DNA of 32,003 nucleotides from Phreatobacter sp. (GCF_022843985.1 NZ_JALHMP010000039.1:1-32003); one strand, 5' to 3'; positions 15,766-25,513 are shown, numbered from the stretch's first letter. Translations and numbers: made by a program. Notes: generated by a model not told the origin, from the sequence alone.

Positions 15766-16251
15766 TCAGAGCTGCTTGATCAGGGCCTCGGCGCCCGAAA
15801 GGTCGGCCTTGCCCGGGCCGTCCTCGATGTTCAGCGCCGTCACGACGCCGTCCTTGACGATCATCGAATAGCGCTTGGTGCGGATGCCCATGCCGAAAGC
15901 GCCCATGTCCGCGTCGAGGCCGACGGCCTTGGCGAATTCGGCGCTGCCGTCGGCGAGGATACCGACCTTGTCCACGGCGCCGGTCGCCTTCTGCCAGGCG
16001 TCGAGCACGAAGACGTCGTTGGTCGAGGTGACGAAGATGCCGTCCACGCCCTTGGCCTTGATCGCCTCGGCATGGGCGACGAAGCCCGGCAGATGGTTCT
16101 TGTGGCAGGTGGGCGTGAAGGCGCCCGGCACGGCGAAGAGGACGATGGTCTTGCCGGCGAAGATCTCCGCCGTCGTGCGGGCGGCAGGCCCGTCCGCGGC
16201 CATGGTGCGGAAGGTCGCTTCCGGCAGCTTGTCGCCGACCTGGATCGTCAT
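15766..16251 (-). CDS. peroxiredoxin, Prx5 type
   Basis: Thiol peroxidase reducing hydrogen and organic peroxides, 161 residues. The peroxidatic cysteine is C49 in VPGAFTPTCHKNHLPGF, the Prx5 signature. The second half shows FVTSTNDVFVLDAW, GILADGSAEFAKAVGL and RYSMIVKDGVV. No C-terminal glutaredoxin domain is fused, and no second Cys is evident, so it is probably a 1-Cys type using glutathione/glutaredoxin. I chose the ATG at 16251, with AGGAG 8 nt upstream, over a longer open frame reaching 16362. Confidence 0.95.
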   Translation of the reverse strand: MTIQVGDKLPEATFRTMAADGPAARTTAEIFAGKTIVLFAVPGAFTPTCHKNHLPGFVAHAEAIKAKGVDGIFVTSTNDVFVLDAWQKATGAVDKVGILADGSAEFAKAVGLDADMGAFGMGIRTKRYSMIVKDGVVTALNIEDGPGKADLSGAEALIKQL

Positions 16252-16365
16252 GGGGAAACTCCTGGAGGATGGCGCGTGTGAACCCCGCGGCACGATGCCG
16301 CGCGGGGGAAGGCCCCCATCATCTAGTGCCTCGCACGGCGGGCGTCGAGGGGTCCGCTGCAAGCC

Positions 16366-17208
16366 TTAGCGCGGCGGCGTCAGCCGCATTTCCAGGGCGC
16401 GCGTGCCGGAGACCAGTGTGAAGGTGAGTTCATGGCCCAGCGGTTCGGTGCCCCGCGGTGCGCCGTCCATCACCAGCCGGAAGCGCCGCTCCGTGCCGGC
16501 CGATCCGGTCGGCTCGGGAAGCGGCAGAACCCATCGGCTGTCGGGGCCCTCGACGAAGAGGTCAGCCGCCGCCTCCGCATCGACCGCGGCGCTGAGTAGC
16601 AGCACGGGATGATCGCCGCCACGCTCGACACCCTCAAGGGCGAGCGCCAAACCTTCGGCCTGGAGCTTCGGCACCCGCGCCACAAAGCCGGCCAGCGCTG
16701 CAGTAACGGCAGGATCGGCGGATCCCTGCACCAGCGCCAGCGTCGCGGTCGCCTTGGCCGGGATGCAGATCTGGTCACAGACGGCGTAGTCGAGCTTCAG
16801 CACTAGCCGGACCGGACGGGACGGATCACGCGGCTGCACGCGCAGCGGAAAGATGACCGAGGTCTGGTAGCCGATGGAAAAACCGTTCCCGTCGGAAAAG
16901 CGCATGGGCGCCGGCCAGTCCACCGCGACATCGCCGAGATTGTCCGAACCCGACCAGTCGAAGGCCGGCGGCACCCCGGAATCGCCCGGCGTCCGCCAAT
17001 AGGTCTTGGTGCCGGGATCGAGCGTAATCTCGACACCGGCACGGTGAACCCCGCCGTCGAGGCCACCGCGCACCAGCCGCACGGCGGACTTGGTGTCGCG
17101 CGACCAGGGCGATGCCGAGGGGCTCGCCGACGCCGCACGGTTCGCCGAGGCCGGGGCAGCGGCGCCGACGACGGCCAGAGCGGAGAGGAGGGCACGGCGG
17201 TCCAGCAT
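16366..17208 (-). CDS. DsbD N-terminal-domain (thiol-disulfide interchange) periplasmic protein
   Basis: Exported protein of 280 residues. Signal peptide at about 1-20 (MLDRRALLSALAVVGAAAPA). It resembles the N-terminal alpha domain of DsbD, which accepts electrons from the transmembrane part and passes them to periplasmic partners; the paired cysteines appear in DYAVCDQICIPAKA. The rest of DsbD is missing, so it acts as a stand-alone periplasmic reductant domain with an unidentified membrane partner. The longer frame to 17340 has no homology; the ATG at 17208 gives the signal peptide directly. Next to a peroxiredoxin gene, a redox role is consistent. Confidence 0.87.
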   Translation of the reverse strand: MLDRRALLSALAVVGAAAPASANRAASASPSASPWSRDTKSAVRLVRGGLDGGVHRAGVEITLDPGTKTYWRTPGDSGVPPAFDWSGSDNLGDVAVDWPAPMRFSDGNGFSIGYQTSVIFPLRVQPRDPSRPVRLVLKLDYAVCDQICIPAKATATLALVQGSADPAVTAALAGFVARVPKLQAEGLALALEGVERGGDHPVLLLSAAVDAEAAADLFVEGPDSRWVLPLPEPTGSAGTERRFRLVMDGAPRGTEPLGHELTFTLVSGTRALEMRLTPPR

Positions 17209-17330
17209 TCCTCGCCTGTAGCGGGCGGAACCGGCTTTGGCCACTGACGTTCCGTTGAAGATGCACCGTCGGCAGGACTGGGGACGCCCCGACGGGTGGC
17301 AATTTTCACCATTCCGGGTTAGCGTGGCCC

Positions 17331-17948
17331 ATGGCAGCAATTCCCCGACGCGGAGGGCGCAACAGCGTCCGCGGCTATCTCGACGGTCAGATGCTCATCG
17401 CGATGCCCACCATGCGCGACGAGCGGTTTTCGCGCACCGTCATCTACATGTGTGCCCATTCCTCCGACGGGGCCATGGGCATCGTCGTCAACCAGAGCGC
17501 CACCAATCTTGCGTTCTCCGACCTGCTGGTGCAGCTCGACATCATCCCCGAGACGCAGAAGATCATGCTGCCCGAACGGGTCGACGCGATTCGCGTGCTG
17601 CGCGGCGGGCCGGTGGAAACCGGCCGCGGCTTCGTCCTCCATTCCTCCGATTTCTACATCGAGAACTCGACGCTACCGATCGACGAGGGCATCTGCCTGA
17701 CCGCAACGCTCGACATCCTGAAGGCGCTCGCCACGGGCGAAGGCCCGTCCAGCGCCATCCTGGCGCTCGGCTATGCCGGCTGGGGCGCCGGCCAGTTGGA
17801 GAACGAGATCCAGTCGAACGGCTGGCTCCACTGCCCCGCCGACCCCGATCTCATCTTCGGGTCTGACGTCGAGACCAAATATGATCGCGCCATGCGGAAG
17901 ATCGGCATTGATCCGGCGATGCTGTCGCGTGACGCCGGCCACGCCTGA
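17331..17948 (+). CDS. YqgE/AlgH family protein
   Basis: DUF179 (YqgE/AlgH) protein of 205 residues. Family marks are [55 protein letters not shown] and [16 protein letters not shown]. The molecular role of the family is not settled. An ATG further in, before LIAMPTM, is possible, but the SVRGYLDGQ segment is usual in alphaproteobacterial members. It diverges from the DsbD-domain gene with a 122-nt gap. Confidence 0.95.
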   Translation: MAAIPRRGGRNSVRGYLDGQMLIAMPTMRDERFSRTVIYMCAHSSDGAMGIVVNQSATNLAFSDLLVQLDIIPETQKIMLPERVDAIRVLRGGPVETGRGFVLHSSDFYIENSTLPIDEGICLTATLDILKALATGEGPSSAILALGYAGWGAGQLENEIQSNGWLHCPADPDLIFGSDVETKYDRAMRKIGIDPAMLSRDAGHA

Positions 17949-18079
17949 AGCACCAGAATTCAACCTACTCGCCACCCGTCACGCCACGGTCGCAGCATCG
18001 CGCCATCCCGATGCCACGCCCTCTCGCACCGCCGGCGCGAAACGGTCTAGGATCGTCCCCCAGGGAGACAATACGACAG

Positions 18080-19513
18080 ATGCGACGCCAGCGCCGGACC
18101 AAGATTCTCGCGACACTCGGACCTTCATCCTCGTCCCGGGATCAGATCGCCGCCCTCTTCACGGCGGGAGCCGATGTCTTCCGCATCAACATGAGCCATA
18201 CGCCCCACGACAAGCTCCGGGAGTTCGTCGAGACGATCCGCTCCATCGAGCATGAGCAGCAGCGCCCGATCGGCATCCTCGCAGACCTCCAGGGGCCCAA
18301 GCTGCGCGTCGGCACCTTCAAGGACGGGCCGGTCACGTTGGCGAACGACGCCTCCTTCGTTTTGGATTCCGACAAGAAGCCGGGTGATGCGACGCGCGTC
18401 CATCTGCCCCATCCGGAGATCCTCGGCGCGCTCGAGCCCGGCCATCGCCTCATCCTCGACGACGGCAAGGTGACGCTCACCGCGGTGAAATGCTCGCCGA
18501 CCCGCGCCGAATGCCGCGTCGTCGTCGGCGGCAAGCTCTCCGACCGCAAGGGCGTCAGCCTCCCCGACACCGATCTTCCCGTCTCCGCCCTCACCGAGAA
18601 GGACCGCTCCGACCTCGATGCCGCGCTGAACGCCGGTGTCGACTGGATCGCCGTGTCCTTCGTGCAGCGGCCGGAGGATGTCGCCGAGGTGAAGAAGGTG
18701 GCGCGCGGCCGCGCCGCCGTCATGGCCAAGATCGAGAAGCCCCAGGCCGTCGCCCGCCTCGCCGAGATCATGGACATCGCCGACGCGCTGATGGTCGCCC
18801 GCGGCGATCTCGGCGTCGAGATGCCCATGGCCAAGGTGCCGGGCATCCAGAAGCAGATCACCCGCCAGGCCCGCCGGACCGGCAAGCCGGTCGTCGTCGC
18901 GACCCAGATGCTGGAGAGCATGATCACCGCCCCGGTGCCGACCCGTGCCGAGGTCTCCGACGTCGCCACCGCCGTCTTCGAGGGCGCCGACGCGATCATG
19001 CTCTCCGCCGAGAGCGCCGCCGGCCAATATCCGGAGGAGGCGGTGGCGATGATGAACCGCATCGCCGAGGAGGTGGAGGCCGACCCCACTTATCGCGCTG
19101 TCATCCAGGGCCAGCGCGCCGAGCCCGAGGCCACCGGCGCCGACGCCATCGCGCTGGCCGCCCGCGACATCGCCGAGACGCTCGACCTGTCCGCGATCGT
19201 CTGCTGGACCATGTCCGGCTCGACCGCCCTGCGCGTCGCCCGCGAGCGGCCGAAGCCCATCACTATCGCCCTGACACCGAAGATCGGCACAGCCCGCCGG
19301 CTGGCCCTGCTGTGGGGCGTCCACTGTGTCGTCACCCAGGATGCCCGCGATCTCGACGACATGGTCAGCCGCGCCTGCCGCTTCGCCTTCCAGGACGGCT
19401 TTGCCAAGCCCGGCCAGCGCATCATCGTCGTCGCCGGCGTGCCGCTGGGAACGCCCGGCGCCACCAATATGCTGCGCATTGCCTTCGTCGGCTCGGAAGT
19501 GGTGGAGATCTAG
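18080..19513 (+). CDS. pyk: pyruvate kinase
   Basis: Makes pyruvate and ATP from phosphoenolpyruvate at the end of glycolysis. It has 477 residues from the ATG at 18080. Visible are RRTKILATLGPSS, FRINMSHT, the B-domain lid (about 70-165), the catalytic lysine and metal site in VMAKIEKPQAV and MVARGDLGVEMP, the TQMLESMITAPVPTRAEVSDVA signature and the C-terminal regulatory domain. CAGGGAGA lies 11 nt upstream. The reading frame is open further upstream, to 18011, but without homology. It converges with a hydrolase gene, 22 nt apart. Confidence 0.97.
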   Translation: MRRQRRTKILATLGPSSSSRDQIAALFTAGADVFRINMSHTPHDKLREFVETIRSIEHEQQRPIGILADLQGPKLRVGTFKDGPVTLANDASFVLDSDKKPGDATRVHLPHPEILGALEPGHRLILDDGKVTLTAVKCSPTRAECRVVVGGKLSDRKGVSLPDTDLPVSALTEKDRSDLDAALNAGVDWIAVSFVQRPEDVAEVKKVARGRAAVMAKIEKPQAVARLAEIMDIADALMVARGDLGVEMPMAKVPGIQKQITRQARRTGKPVVVATQMLESMITAPVPTRAEVSDVATAVFEGADAIMLSAESAAGQYPEEAVAMMNRIAEEVEADPTYRAVIQGQRAEPEATGADAIALAARDIAETLDLSAIVCWTMSGSTALRVARERPKPITIALTPKIGTARRLALLWGVHCVVTQDARDLDDMVSRACRFAFQDGFAKPGQRIIVVAGVPLGTPGATNMLRIAFVGSEVVEI

Positions 19514-19535
19514 CGGGCCGGCGACGAACGGCAGA

Positions 19536-20522
19536 TCAGGCGACGGGCGCCCGCCCGTGCAGGAGCGGACGGGTCTCGCCCCGTCCCTGCTGCAGGACCT
19601 GGATCTCCGCCGTCACCAGCGCGGGATCGGCGTGGTGAGGTCCGTGGCCGACATCGGGGAGCACGATCAGTTTCGTCTGCGGCACGTCGCGCGCCATGCC
19701 CAGCGAATGGAGATGGGTCCAGACGACGCCGTCCTTGTCGCCCGAGATCACCGTCACCGGGCAGGCGATCGCACCGTAGCGCTGCGCCTGGTCGCGCACC
19801 TGGACGAGCAGCCCGGCGACATCCTGAGCATTGGCCATGAACTGCGCCGGCCGCAGCACCAGCGGAATGCCGGCGCTCTCGGCATAGCCGGTGTCGATGG
19901 ATTGCGGGCTGAACACGCCGGCGATGCTGCGCCCCATCCAGGCCTCTCCGACCGGCAGGGCGAGCGTCCACGAGAAGAGTGGCCCGAGCAGCCGGCTCGC
20001 CGCCACCCGGTAATACCAATGCACGCCGCCGGGCCAGGGATGGGTCGCCGGAGCGATGAGCACGAGACCGGCGACCCTGTCGGCATGGTCGAGGGCGAGC
20101 CGGCAGGCGAGTGCCCCGGCCCAGGAATGGGCGACGACGACCGCCTGGGTGATGCCGAGGGCGTCGAGCGCATCGATCACCGCCCCGGCCTGGTGGTCGA
20201 GGCGGGCGGCGGCGCGGCCGGCCTGCCGCTCCGAAAAGCCATGCCCTGGCCGGTCGACCAGCACCGTGCGGCCGAGGGTGGCAAGCCCCGCGCCGAGCGC
20301 CGGGCGCCAGGCCAGCGCCGATCCGGAGGCGCCGTGCAGGAAGACGGCCGGGACCGCGCCCTCGCCTTGGTCGATCAGGTGCAGCCGTCCCGCCCGCGTC
20401 GGCACAAAACGGCCTTCCGGCGCGAAGGCGCGGGAGATCGCGCGGGCGCGCCAGACCGTCCAGCCCGCCAGGGCGGCGGGAACGGACGCTGCGGCGATAA
20501 GGGGTTCGACCAGACCGACCAT
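19536..20522 (-). CDS. alpha/beta-fold hydrolase
   Basis: Alpha/beta hydrolase of 328 residues. A hydrophobic N-terminal segment (about 5-22) suggests membrane anchoring. Then come VFLHGASGSALAWRP with the oxyanion-hole HG, the nucleophile elbow AHSWAGALA (Ser in H-S-W-A-G), a cap region (about 165-240) and the late catalytic His in VLPDVGHGPHH. The acid is probably the Asp of ISGDKDG. Substrate unknown; the closest general classes are haloperoxidase/esterase-like hydrolases. It lies 34 nt beyond the TPR gene on the same strand and may share its transcript. Confidence 0.88.
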   Translation of the reverse strand: MVGLVEPLIAAASVPAALAGWTVWRARAISRAFAPEGRFVPTRAGRLHLIDQGEGAVPAVFLHGASGSALAWRPALGAGLATLGRTVLVDRPGHGFSERQAGRAAARLDHQAGAVIDALDALGITQAVVVAHSWAGALACRLALDHADRVAGLVLIAPATHPWPGGVHWYYRVAASRLLGPLFSWTLALPVGEAWMGRSIAGVFSPQSIDTGYAESAGIPLVLRPAQFMANAQDVAGLLVQVRDQAQRYGAIACPVTVISGDKDGVVWTHLHSLGMARDVPQTKLIVLPDVGHGPHHADPALVTAEIQVLQQGRGETRPLLHGRAPVA

Positions 20523-20556
20523 GGCGGGATTACGTCGGCGAGGGCCCGGCGGATCG

Positions 20557-21207
20557 TCAGAGCTCGACGCCGTCGACCATCGGCTGCAGGCGCTTGATGA
20601 TCTGCGGTACCCGCTCGATATGCGGATTGATCTCCATGGCGCGCTTGAAGACGGTCAGCGCCGCCTTGTCCTCGCCGAGTTGCTGCAACATCATGCCGAG
20701 GCCGACCATGGCGCCGAAATGGCGCGGTTCGAGCCGCAGGACATGCTCGATATCGGTGATCGCACGTCCGAGTTCGCGGCGCGCGAAATACAATGTCGCC
20801 CGCCGGCTCCAGGCCTCCACCGATGCCGGATAGAGGTCGATGACCGAATCGAGCAGGGACAGGGCGAGGTCGGCCTGCCGCTGCTGCATGGCCTGCTGGG
20901 CCCGGGCCATGAGCAGGTCTGCGGTATCGGACCCGGTCTGTGCGATGACCATGCCGATCTGCGCCTCGATGGCACGGGCCTGTCGCGCGCCCTCGGCCTC
21001 GCGCAGGCGGCTGTAGAGCTCGTCCAGCCGGCGCGCCCGCTCCGAGGCGAAAGAGGGCGGCACAACATTGGCAGCCGGCGCGGCCTCCGGAGCAGGGGTC
21101 GCAGCCGGCGGCGTCGGCCCGGTGACCTGCGCCAGCGCGGGAGCGGACGAGGCCAGGACCAGACAAAGAAAAACCGCCGCGCGAGTCATGCCACGAGGGT
21201 GGTCCAT
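20557..21207 (-). CDS. exported tetratricopeptide-repeat protein
   Basis: Secreted or periplasmic protein of 216 residues with a signal peptide (hydrophobic part VFLCLVLASSAPALAQ, about residues 12-27). After a proline/alanine linker come about three to four TPR-like helix pairs: ARRLDELYSRLREAEGARQARAIEAQIG, DLALSLLDSVIDLYPASVEAWSRRATLYFARRELGRAITDIEHVLRLEPRHFGAMVGLGMM and EDKAALTVFKRAMEINP. It is probably a scaffold; partners are unknown. A start at 21189 (the second Met) is equally possible, since neither start has a clear ribosome site. Confidence 0.88.
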   Translation of the reverse strand: MDHPRGMTRAAVFLCLVLASSAPALAQVTGPTPPAATPAPEAAPAANVVPPSFASERARRLDELYSRLREAEGARQARAIEAQIGMVIAQTGSDTADLLMARAQQAMQQRQADLALSLLDSVIDLYPASVEAWSRRATLYFARRELGRAITDIEHVLRLEPRHFGAMVGLGMMLQQLGEDKAALTVFKRAMEINPHIERVPQIIKRLQPMVDGVEL

Positions 21208-21294
21208 GAAACGGCGACGGTCAATGTCGCGATGATGACAGGCGCGTGAGCGCCCGCCGTCCCGCGGCGTCGGAATCCCCTCAGGGACCGCCGA

Positions 21295-21420
21295 TCAGCC
21301 CTGACGCGCCTTGAAGCGCTTCTGGGTCTTGTTGATGACGTAGACGCGGCCCTTGCGGCGCACGATCTGGTTGTCGCGATGGCGACCGCGCAGCGACTTC
21401 AGCGAATTGCGGACCTTCAT
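21295..21420 (-). CDS. rpmJ: 50S ribosomal protein L36, type B
   Basis: Ribosomal protein of 41 residues: [18 protein letters not shown], then [21 protein letters not shown]. It lacks the zinc-binding cysteines of classical L36, as in the C-minus (YkgO/type B) form that works without zinc. This form is the normal one in Alphaproteobacteria. It has its own promoter at 21499-21527. The open frame extends upstream to 22197, but only the last 41 codons are real. Confidence 0.96.
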   Translation of the reverse strand: MKVRNSLKSLRGRHRDNQIVRRKGRVYVINKTQKRFKARQG

Positions 21421-21498
21421 GGCGGCGATCCTTGGATGGGACGAGCACCGGGGATCGGAGGACCCGACGGGCGGTGCGTCGAAGAAGATGAGGCGCGG

Positions 21499-21527
21499 GC
21501 TATACGGCCCCGGCACCGGAGTGTCAA
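21499..21527 (-). promoter_or_regulatory. sigma-70 promoter of rpmJ
   Basis: On the minus strand TTGACA (21527-21522), a 17-nt spacer and TATAGC (21504-21499) form a near-perfect housekeeping promoter. Transcription would start near 21492, leaving a leader of about 72 nt before the L36 ATG. Confidence 0.75.
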
Positions 21528-21636
21528 GGTTGCAGCGCCGCTGTCGAGACGCCATCTGGCCGGGACGGCGCGGCGGAGCCGGGGTCCGCGCCCGCCGACC
21601 ATCCCACCACCCGCATGCGAGAAGAGGCTTGCCGCC

Positions 21637-22113
21637 ATGAGCGTCGCCTTCACCAAGGAAAACGACCGCGACGGCACGGAGGCCAATCTCCAGGACCGGC
21701 CGATCTCGCCCCATCCTAACCTCGTGACGGCCGAGGGCCTTGCCATGATCGCGGCTGCGCTGGAAGCGGCGCGCGCCGCGGTGCAGGAGGCCCGCGCCGC
21801 GGGAGAGGACGGCACTGGCCTCGCCCTCGCCCGCGCGGCCCGCGACTTTCGCTATTACGCCGCCCGACAGGCCGATGCCGAGATCGTTCCGCCGCCGCCC
21901 GCCGACGGGCGCGTGCATTTCGGCAGCCGCGTCACCTTCGACCGCGACGATGGCCGCCGCCAGACCTTCCGCATCGTCGGCGAGGACGAGGCCGAGCCGG
22001 CCAAGGGGACGATCTCCTATGTGTCGCCGGTGGCCCGCGCCCTGATGGGCAAGCAGGTGGGTGACGTGGCAGTGGTCGGCGGCGGCGAGGTGGAGATCGT
22101 CGCAATCGGCTGA
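21637..22113 (+). CDS. GreA/GreB-family transcription elongation factor paralogue
   Basis: Protein of 158 residues. The C-terminal FKBP-like domain is clear ([51 protein letters not shown]), as is a helical N-terminal part (about 28-80) corresponding to the coiled coil that enters the RNA polymerase secondary channel, with acidic residues near the turn (AGEDGTG). Such paralogues accompany the canonical GreA in many Rhizobiales. Cleavage stimulation is inferred, not certain. GAAGAGG stands 9 nt before the ATG. It diverges from rpmJ. Confidence 0.88.
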   Translation: MSVAFTKENDRDGTEANLQDRPISPHPNLVTAEGLAMIAAALEAARAAVQEARAAGEDGTGLALARAARDFRYYAARQADAEIVPPPPADGRVHFGSRVTFDRDDGRRQTFRIVGEDEAEPAKGTISYVSPVARALMGKQVGDVAVVGGGEVEIVAIG

Positions 22114-22120
22114 GCGCCGA

Positions 22121-22693
22121 TCAGTCCGGGTTGATCGATGCCAGTGCCGCCCGCCCGCCGGGGGCCGACGACACCGTGACTGCCTGCGCGCCCTCAACCT
22201 GAACCGCCGCGCCCGGCTGCACCACCACTGCCTCGCCGTCGGCGGTCACGCTCCAGGCCCCCTCCAGGGCCAGGAGGACATGAACCGCGGCGGCCGCGAC
22301 GGGCTCCCCGGCGCTATGGCCACGGCAGATCACGACATCGCCGCGCGCCAGCCCGTCCCCCGTCAGCAGGTTGAAGGCGGTGGCGGGGGTGTCGTCGCGC
22401 AGCCGGCAGAAGGGGGCCGGCGCACCGGCGAAGCGCGTCGGCTGGTCGCGCGGCAGCGTCCGGGTGCCCGCCCCGGCGAAGTCGAGATGGACACCCGGCC
22501 CCTCCACGATGGTGAAGGTGCGCGTCACGCCGTCATAGTTGGAAAAGGGTCCATCCTTGCCGATGGCCGCTGTACCGACCCGCCAGGCGACGGCGCCGTC
22601 CGCGGCGAGGCTGACGGCGATGTCGGTGGCGGTGCCGCCGCCGTTCTTCCAGGGCACTGCCTGGAAGGCGGGGGGATCGAGGAGGCGGATCAT
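22121..22693 (-). CDS. hutD: HutD/Ves family protein
   Basis: HutD-family double-cupin protein of 190 residues, recognised by [63 protein letters not shown] and the later FNLLT segment. HutD is linked to histidine utilisation in pseudomonads, where it may limit pathway flux; the Ves form in E. coli has a role in cold response. No hut genes are in this window. It starts 4 nt after the stop of the TRAP-type binding protein, so the two form an operon. Its stop is 7 nt from the stop of the convergent GreA/GreB-like gene. Confidence 0.9.
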   Translation of the reverse strand: MIRLLDPPAFQAVPWKNGGGTATDIAVSLAADGAVAWRVGTAAIGKDGPFSNYDGVTRTFTIVEGPGVHLDFAGAGTRTLPRDQPTRFAGAPAPFCRLRDDTPATAFNLLTGDGLARGDVVICRGHSAGEPVAAAAVHVLLALEGAWSVTADGEAVVVQPGAAVQVEGAQAVTVSSAPGGRAALASINPD

Positions 22694-22697
22694 CAGG

Positions 22698-23786
22698 TCA
22701 CTGCGCCGTATAGGTGATGCCGCTGATCGGCGAGACGATCTGGTTGTAGATCTCGCCGCAGCGGGCGCCGCAGCGCCTGACGAAGGCCGGCAGAACCACC
22801 TTGGTCAGCGCCTCGCGCAGCGCCGCCACATCGGCCGGCGTCTCCCGCGTGATGGTCATGGGCCGGTTGGTGACGACGTGGCCGATCTTGCAGCCCGCGG
22901 CATTGCCGGCATTGCACTGGATGCCGTCCTCGGTCAGCTCGGCGCCGAGCTTCCACTGGGCCTCCTCCACCTCGTTCATGGTGGTCTGCAGGAAGTCGCG
23001 CACGGCGGGGTCGAGCCGGTTCCACCAGGCGAGGTTCACCGCATAGGCGGCGACGCCCCACTGGATCGGCAGCGTGTAGAGATGGCGCGTCACCTCGTAC
23101 CAGCGGGCGCCGTTGCCGGTGGCCGTACCGGTGACCGCGCAATCGACGACGCCGCGCTCCAGCGCGCCATAGACCTCGGGGAAGCCGATCGCCACCGGCT
23201 GGCCGCCGATGGACTGGATGAAGTCGTTCTGCGAGCCGCCGGGCGTGCGCACCCGCCGGCCCTTCAGGTCGGCGAGGCTGGTGACGGGATCGCGGCAGAA
23301 CAGCACCTGACCCGGGAAGGGATAGAAGGCGACGATCTTGATGCCGACGCGCTCCAGCTCCTTGTTGAGGGTCGGCAACATGGCATGGGCGATGCGGCGG
23401 CCCTGCTCGTGCGAGGGGTTCTGTCCCGACATGTCGATGATGTCGAGCAGCGGCACGTCACCCGCCACCGTCGGCAGGGCGAGGCCGGCGAGGTCGATCT
23501 GCCCCGAGCGCAGCACGCGGATGAGGTCGGGCCCGGTGAGGCCGCGCTCCGGCCAGCTCGCCAGCGTCACGCGGATGCGCCCACCGGAACGTGCGGGAAG
23601 CGCCTCGCGCAGCATGGGGATGTCGACACGCGTATATTGCGGGATCGAGGGCGAGAGCTGCGTCACCATCTGGATGGCCACCGGCGGGCCCGGCGGCAGG
23701 GCGGGCGCCTGCGCCAGGGCGGGGCCGGCGAGGAGGCCAAGGACGGCCGTCACGGCCATGGCGAGAGACGGGAACGACGAGACCAT
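22698..23786 (-). CDS. TRAP-type solute-binding protein (DctP family)
   Basis: Periplasmic binding protein of 362 residues with a signal peptide (about 1-25, ending LLAGPALAQA). Typical DctP elements are MLREALPARSGGRIRVTL, RVLRSGQIDLAGLALP, DLKGRRVRTPGG and the acid-coordinating Arg region. The motif GALERGVVDCAVTG is also typical. I chose the ATG at 23786 since GGAGGG stands 4 nt upstream; the frame is open to 23819. TRAP systems import carboxylates with DctQ and DctM membrane subunits, but none lies next to it, so it is an orphan here. It is followed by hutD in the same operon. Confidence 0.9.
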   Translation of the reverse strand: MVSSFPSLAMAVTAVLGLLAGPALAQAPALPPGPPVAIQMVTQLSPSIPQYTRVDIPMLREALPARSGGRIRVTLASWPERGLTGPDLIRVLRSGQIDLAGLALPTVAGDVPLLDIIDMSGQNPSHEQGRRIAHAMLPTLNKELERVGIKIVAFYPFPGQVLFCRDPVTSLADLKGRRVRTPGGSQNDFIQSIGGQPVAIGFPEVYGALERGVVDCAVTGTATGNGARWYEVTRHLYTLPIQWGVAAYAVNLAWWNRLDPAVRDFLQTTMNEVEEAQWKLGAELTEDGIQCNAGNAAGCKIGHVVTNRPMTITRETPADVAALREALTKVVLPAFVRRCGARCGEIYNQIVSPISGITYTAQ

Positions 23787-23914
23787 GGGGCCCTCCGGAT
23801 GCGGGGACATGCCCGCCATGGGCGACTATAGGCGGCGGTGACGCCGCGTCGAGATGGCACGATGCAGGGCTGGCCGCATTGACCCGGCCCGGCGTGCATG
23901 GCTAAACCCGCGCC

Positions 23915-25513
23915 ATGACCGCTCCCGCAAGCTCCAACGGCTCCGGCAGCCCGGCCTCGCGCCGGCGCACCTTCGCCATCATCTCCCACCCCGACGCCGG
24001 CAAGACCACGCTGACGGAGAAGCTGCTGCTGTTCGGCGGCGCCATCCAGCTCGCCGGCGAGGTCAAGGCCAAGCAGGGCCGGCGCCAGACCTCCTCCGAC
24101 TGGATGGCCATCGAGCGCCAGCGCGGCATTTCCGTCGTCACCTCGGTGATGACCTTTGAATATGGCGGCTGCGTCTTCAACCTCCTGGACACGCCGGGCC
24201 ACGAGGACTTCTCCGAGGACACCTACCGCACCCTGACCGCGGTCGATTCCGCCATCATGGTCATCGACGGCGCCAAGGGCGTCGAGGACCGCACACGCAA
24301 GCTCGTCGAGGTCTGCCGCCTGCGCGACATCCCCATCATCACTTTCGTCAACAAGATGGACCGCGAGACCCGCGATCCCTTCGACCTGATGGATGATGTG
24401 GAAAAGGCGCTGGCCCTCGACACGGTGCCCATGACCTGGCCGATCGGGACAGGGCGCGACTTCGCCGGCACCTACGACCTCGTCCACAACCATGTCCGCC
24501 GCATCGATCACGACGAGGAGCCGATCAAGGTCAACGGCCCGGAGGCCGGGCTCTTCGATGACTTGCTGCCTCATGGCGCCGACGAATGGCGCGAGAGCGC
24601 CATGCTCGCCCGCGATGGCGCCAAGCCCTTCGACCTCGACAGCTACCGCGAGGGCCACATGACGCCGGTCTATTTCGGCTCGGCACTGCGCAATTTCGGC
24701 GTCCGCGACCTCATCGACGCGCTGATCGCCTATGCGCCGCCGCCGCGCGCCCAGATCGCCGAGAGCCGCACCGTGCTCGCCGACGAGCCGAAGATGAGCG
24801 GCTTCGTCTTCAAGATCCAGGCGAACATGGACCCCAACCATCGCGACCGCATCGCCTTCCTGCGCGTCTGCTCGGGCAAGCTCGCCCGCGGCATGAAGGC
24901 CAAGCTCGTGCGCACCGGCAAACCCATGCCACTCAACGCGCCGCAGTTCTTCTTCGCCAAGGACCGCCAGCTGGCGGAGGAGGCCTATGCCGGCGACATC
25001 GTCGGCATCCCCAACCACGGCACCCTGCGCATCGGCGACACGCTCACCGACGGCGAGGATATCGTCTTCAAGGGCGTACCGAGCTTCGCGCCGGAGCAGT
25101 TGCGCCGCGTCAAGCTGAAGGATGCGATGAAGGCCAAGAAGCTGCGCGAGGCGCTGCAGCAGATGGGCGAGGAGGGCGTCGTCCAGCTCTTCGTGCCCCA
25201 TGACGGATCGCCCGCCATTGTCGGCGTCGTCGGCGCCCTGCAGCTCGACGTGCTCAAGGACCGGCTCTCTGCGGAGTATACCCTGCCCGTGGACTTCGAT
25301 CCCTGCCAGTTCGCGGTCTGCCGCTGGATCACCGCCGACGACCCGGCGAAGCTCAACGCCTTCGTCGAAAGCCACGGATCATCGATGGCGCGGGATCTCG
25401 ACGGCGCACCGGTCTACATGGCCTCGAGCGCTTTCTCGCTGCGCTATGAAGAGGAACGGGCGCCCGGCATCACCTTCTCGGCGATCAAGGACTATCAGCG
25501 CGCCGCATCCTGA
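23915..25513 (+). CDS. prfC: peptide chain release factor 3
   Basis: GTPase that recycles RF1 and RF2 from the ribosome after termination. It has 532 residues, the usual size. GTP motifs are ISHPDAGKTTLTEKLL (G1), the switch region IERQRGISV, LDTPGHEDFSEDTYR (G3) and VNKMDRE (G4). Domain II (about 300-390) and the RF3 C-terminal domain with VVGALQLDVLKDRL follow. It ends 19 nt inside the convergent lipoprotein gene. A short N-terminal extension rich in Ser and Gly (about 15 residues) precedes RRRTFAIISHP. Confidence 0.97.
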   Translation: MTAPASSNGSGSPASRRRTFAIISHPDAGKTTLTEKLLLFGGAIQLAGEVKAKQGRRQTSSDWMAIERQRGISVVTSVMTFEYGGCVFNLLDTPGHEDFSEDTYRTLTAVDSAIMVIDGAKGVEDRTRKLVEVCRLRDIPIITFVNKMDRETRDPFDLMDDVEKALALDTVPMTWPIGTGRDFAGTYDLVHNHVRRIDHDEEPIKVNGPEAGLFDDLLPHGADEWRESAMLARDGAKPFDLDSYREGHMTPVYFGSALRNFGVRDLIDALIAYAPPPRAQIAESRTVLADEPKMSGFVFKIQANMDPNHRDRIAFLRVCSGKLARGMKAKLVRTGKPMPLNAPQFFFAKDRQLAEEAYAGDIVGIPNHGTLRIGDTLTDGEDIVFKGVPSFAPEQLRRVKLKDAMKAKKLREALQQMGEEGVVQLFVPHDGSPAIVGVVGALQLDVLKDRLSAEYTLPVDFDPCQFAVCRWITADDPAKLNAFVESHGSSMARDLDGAPVYMASSAFSLRYEEERAPGITFSAIKDYQRAAS

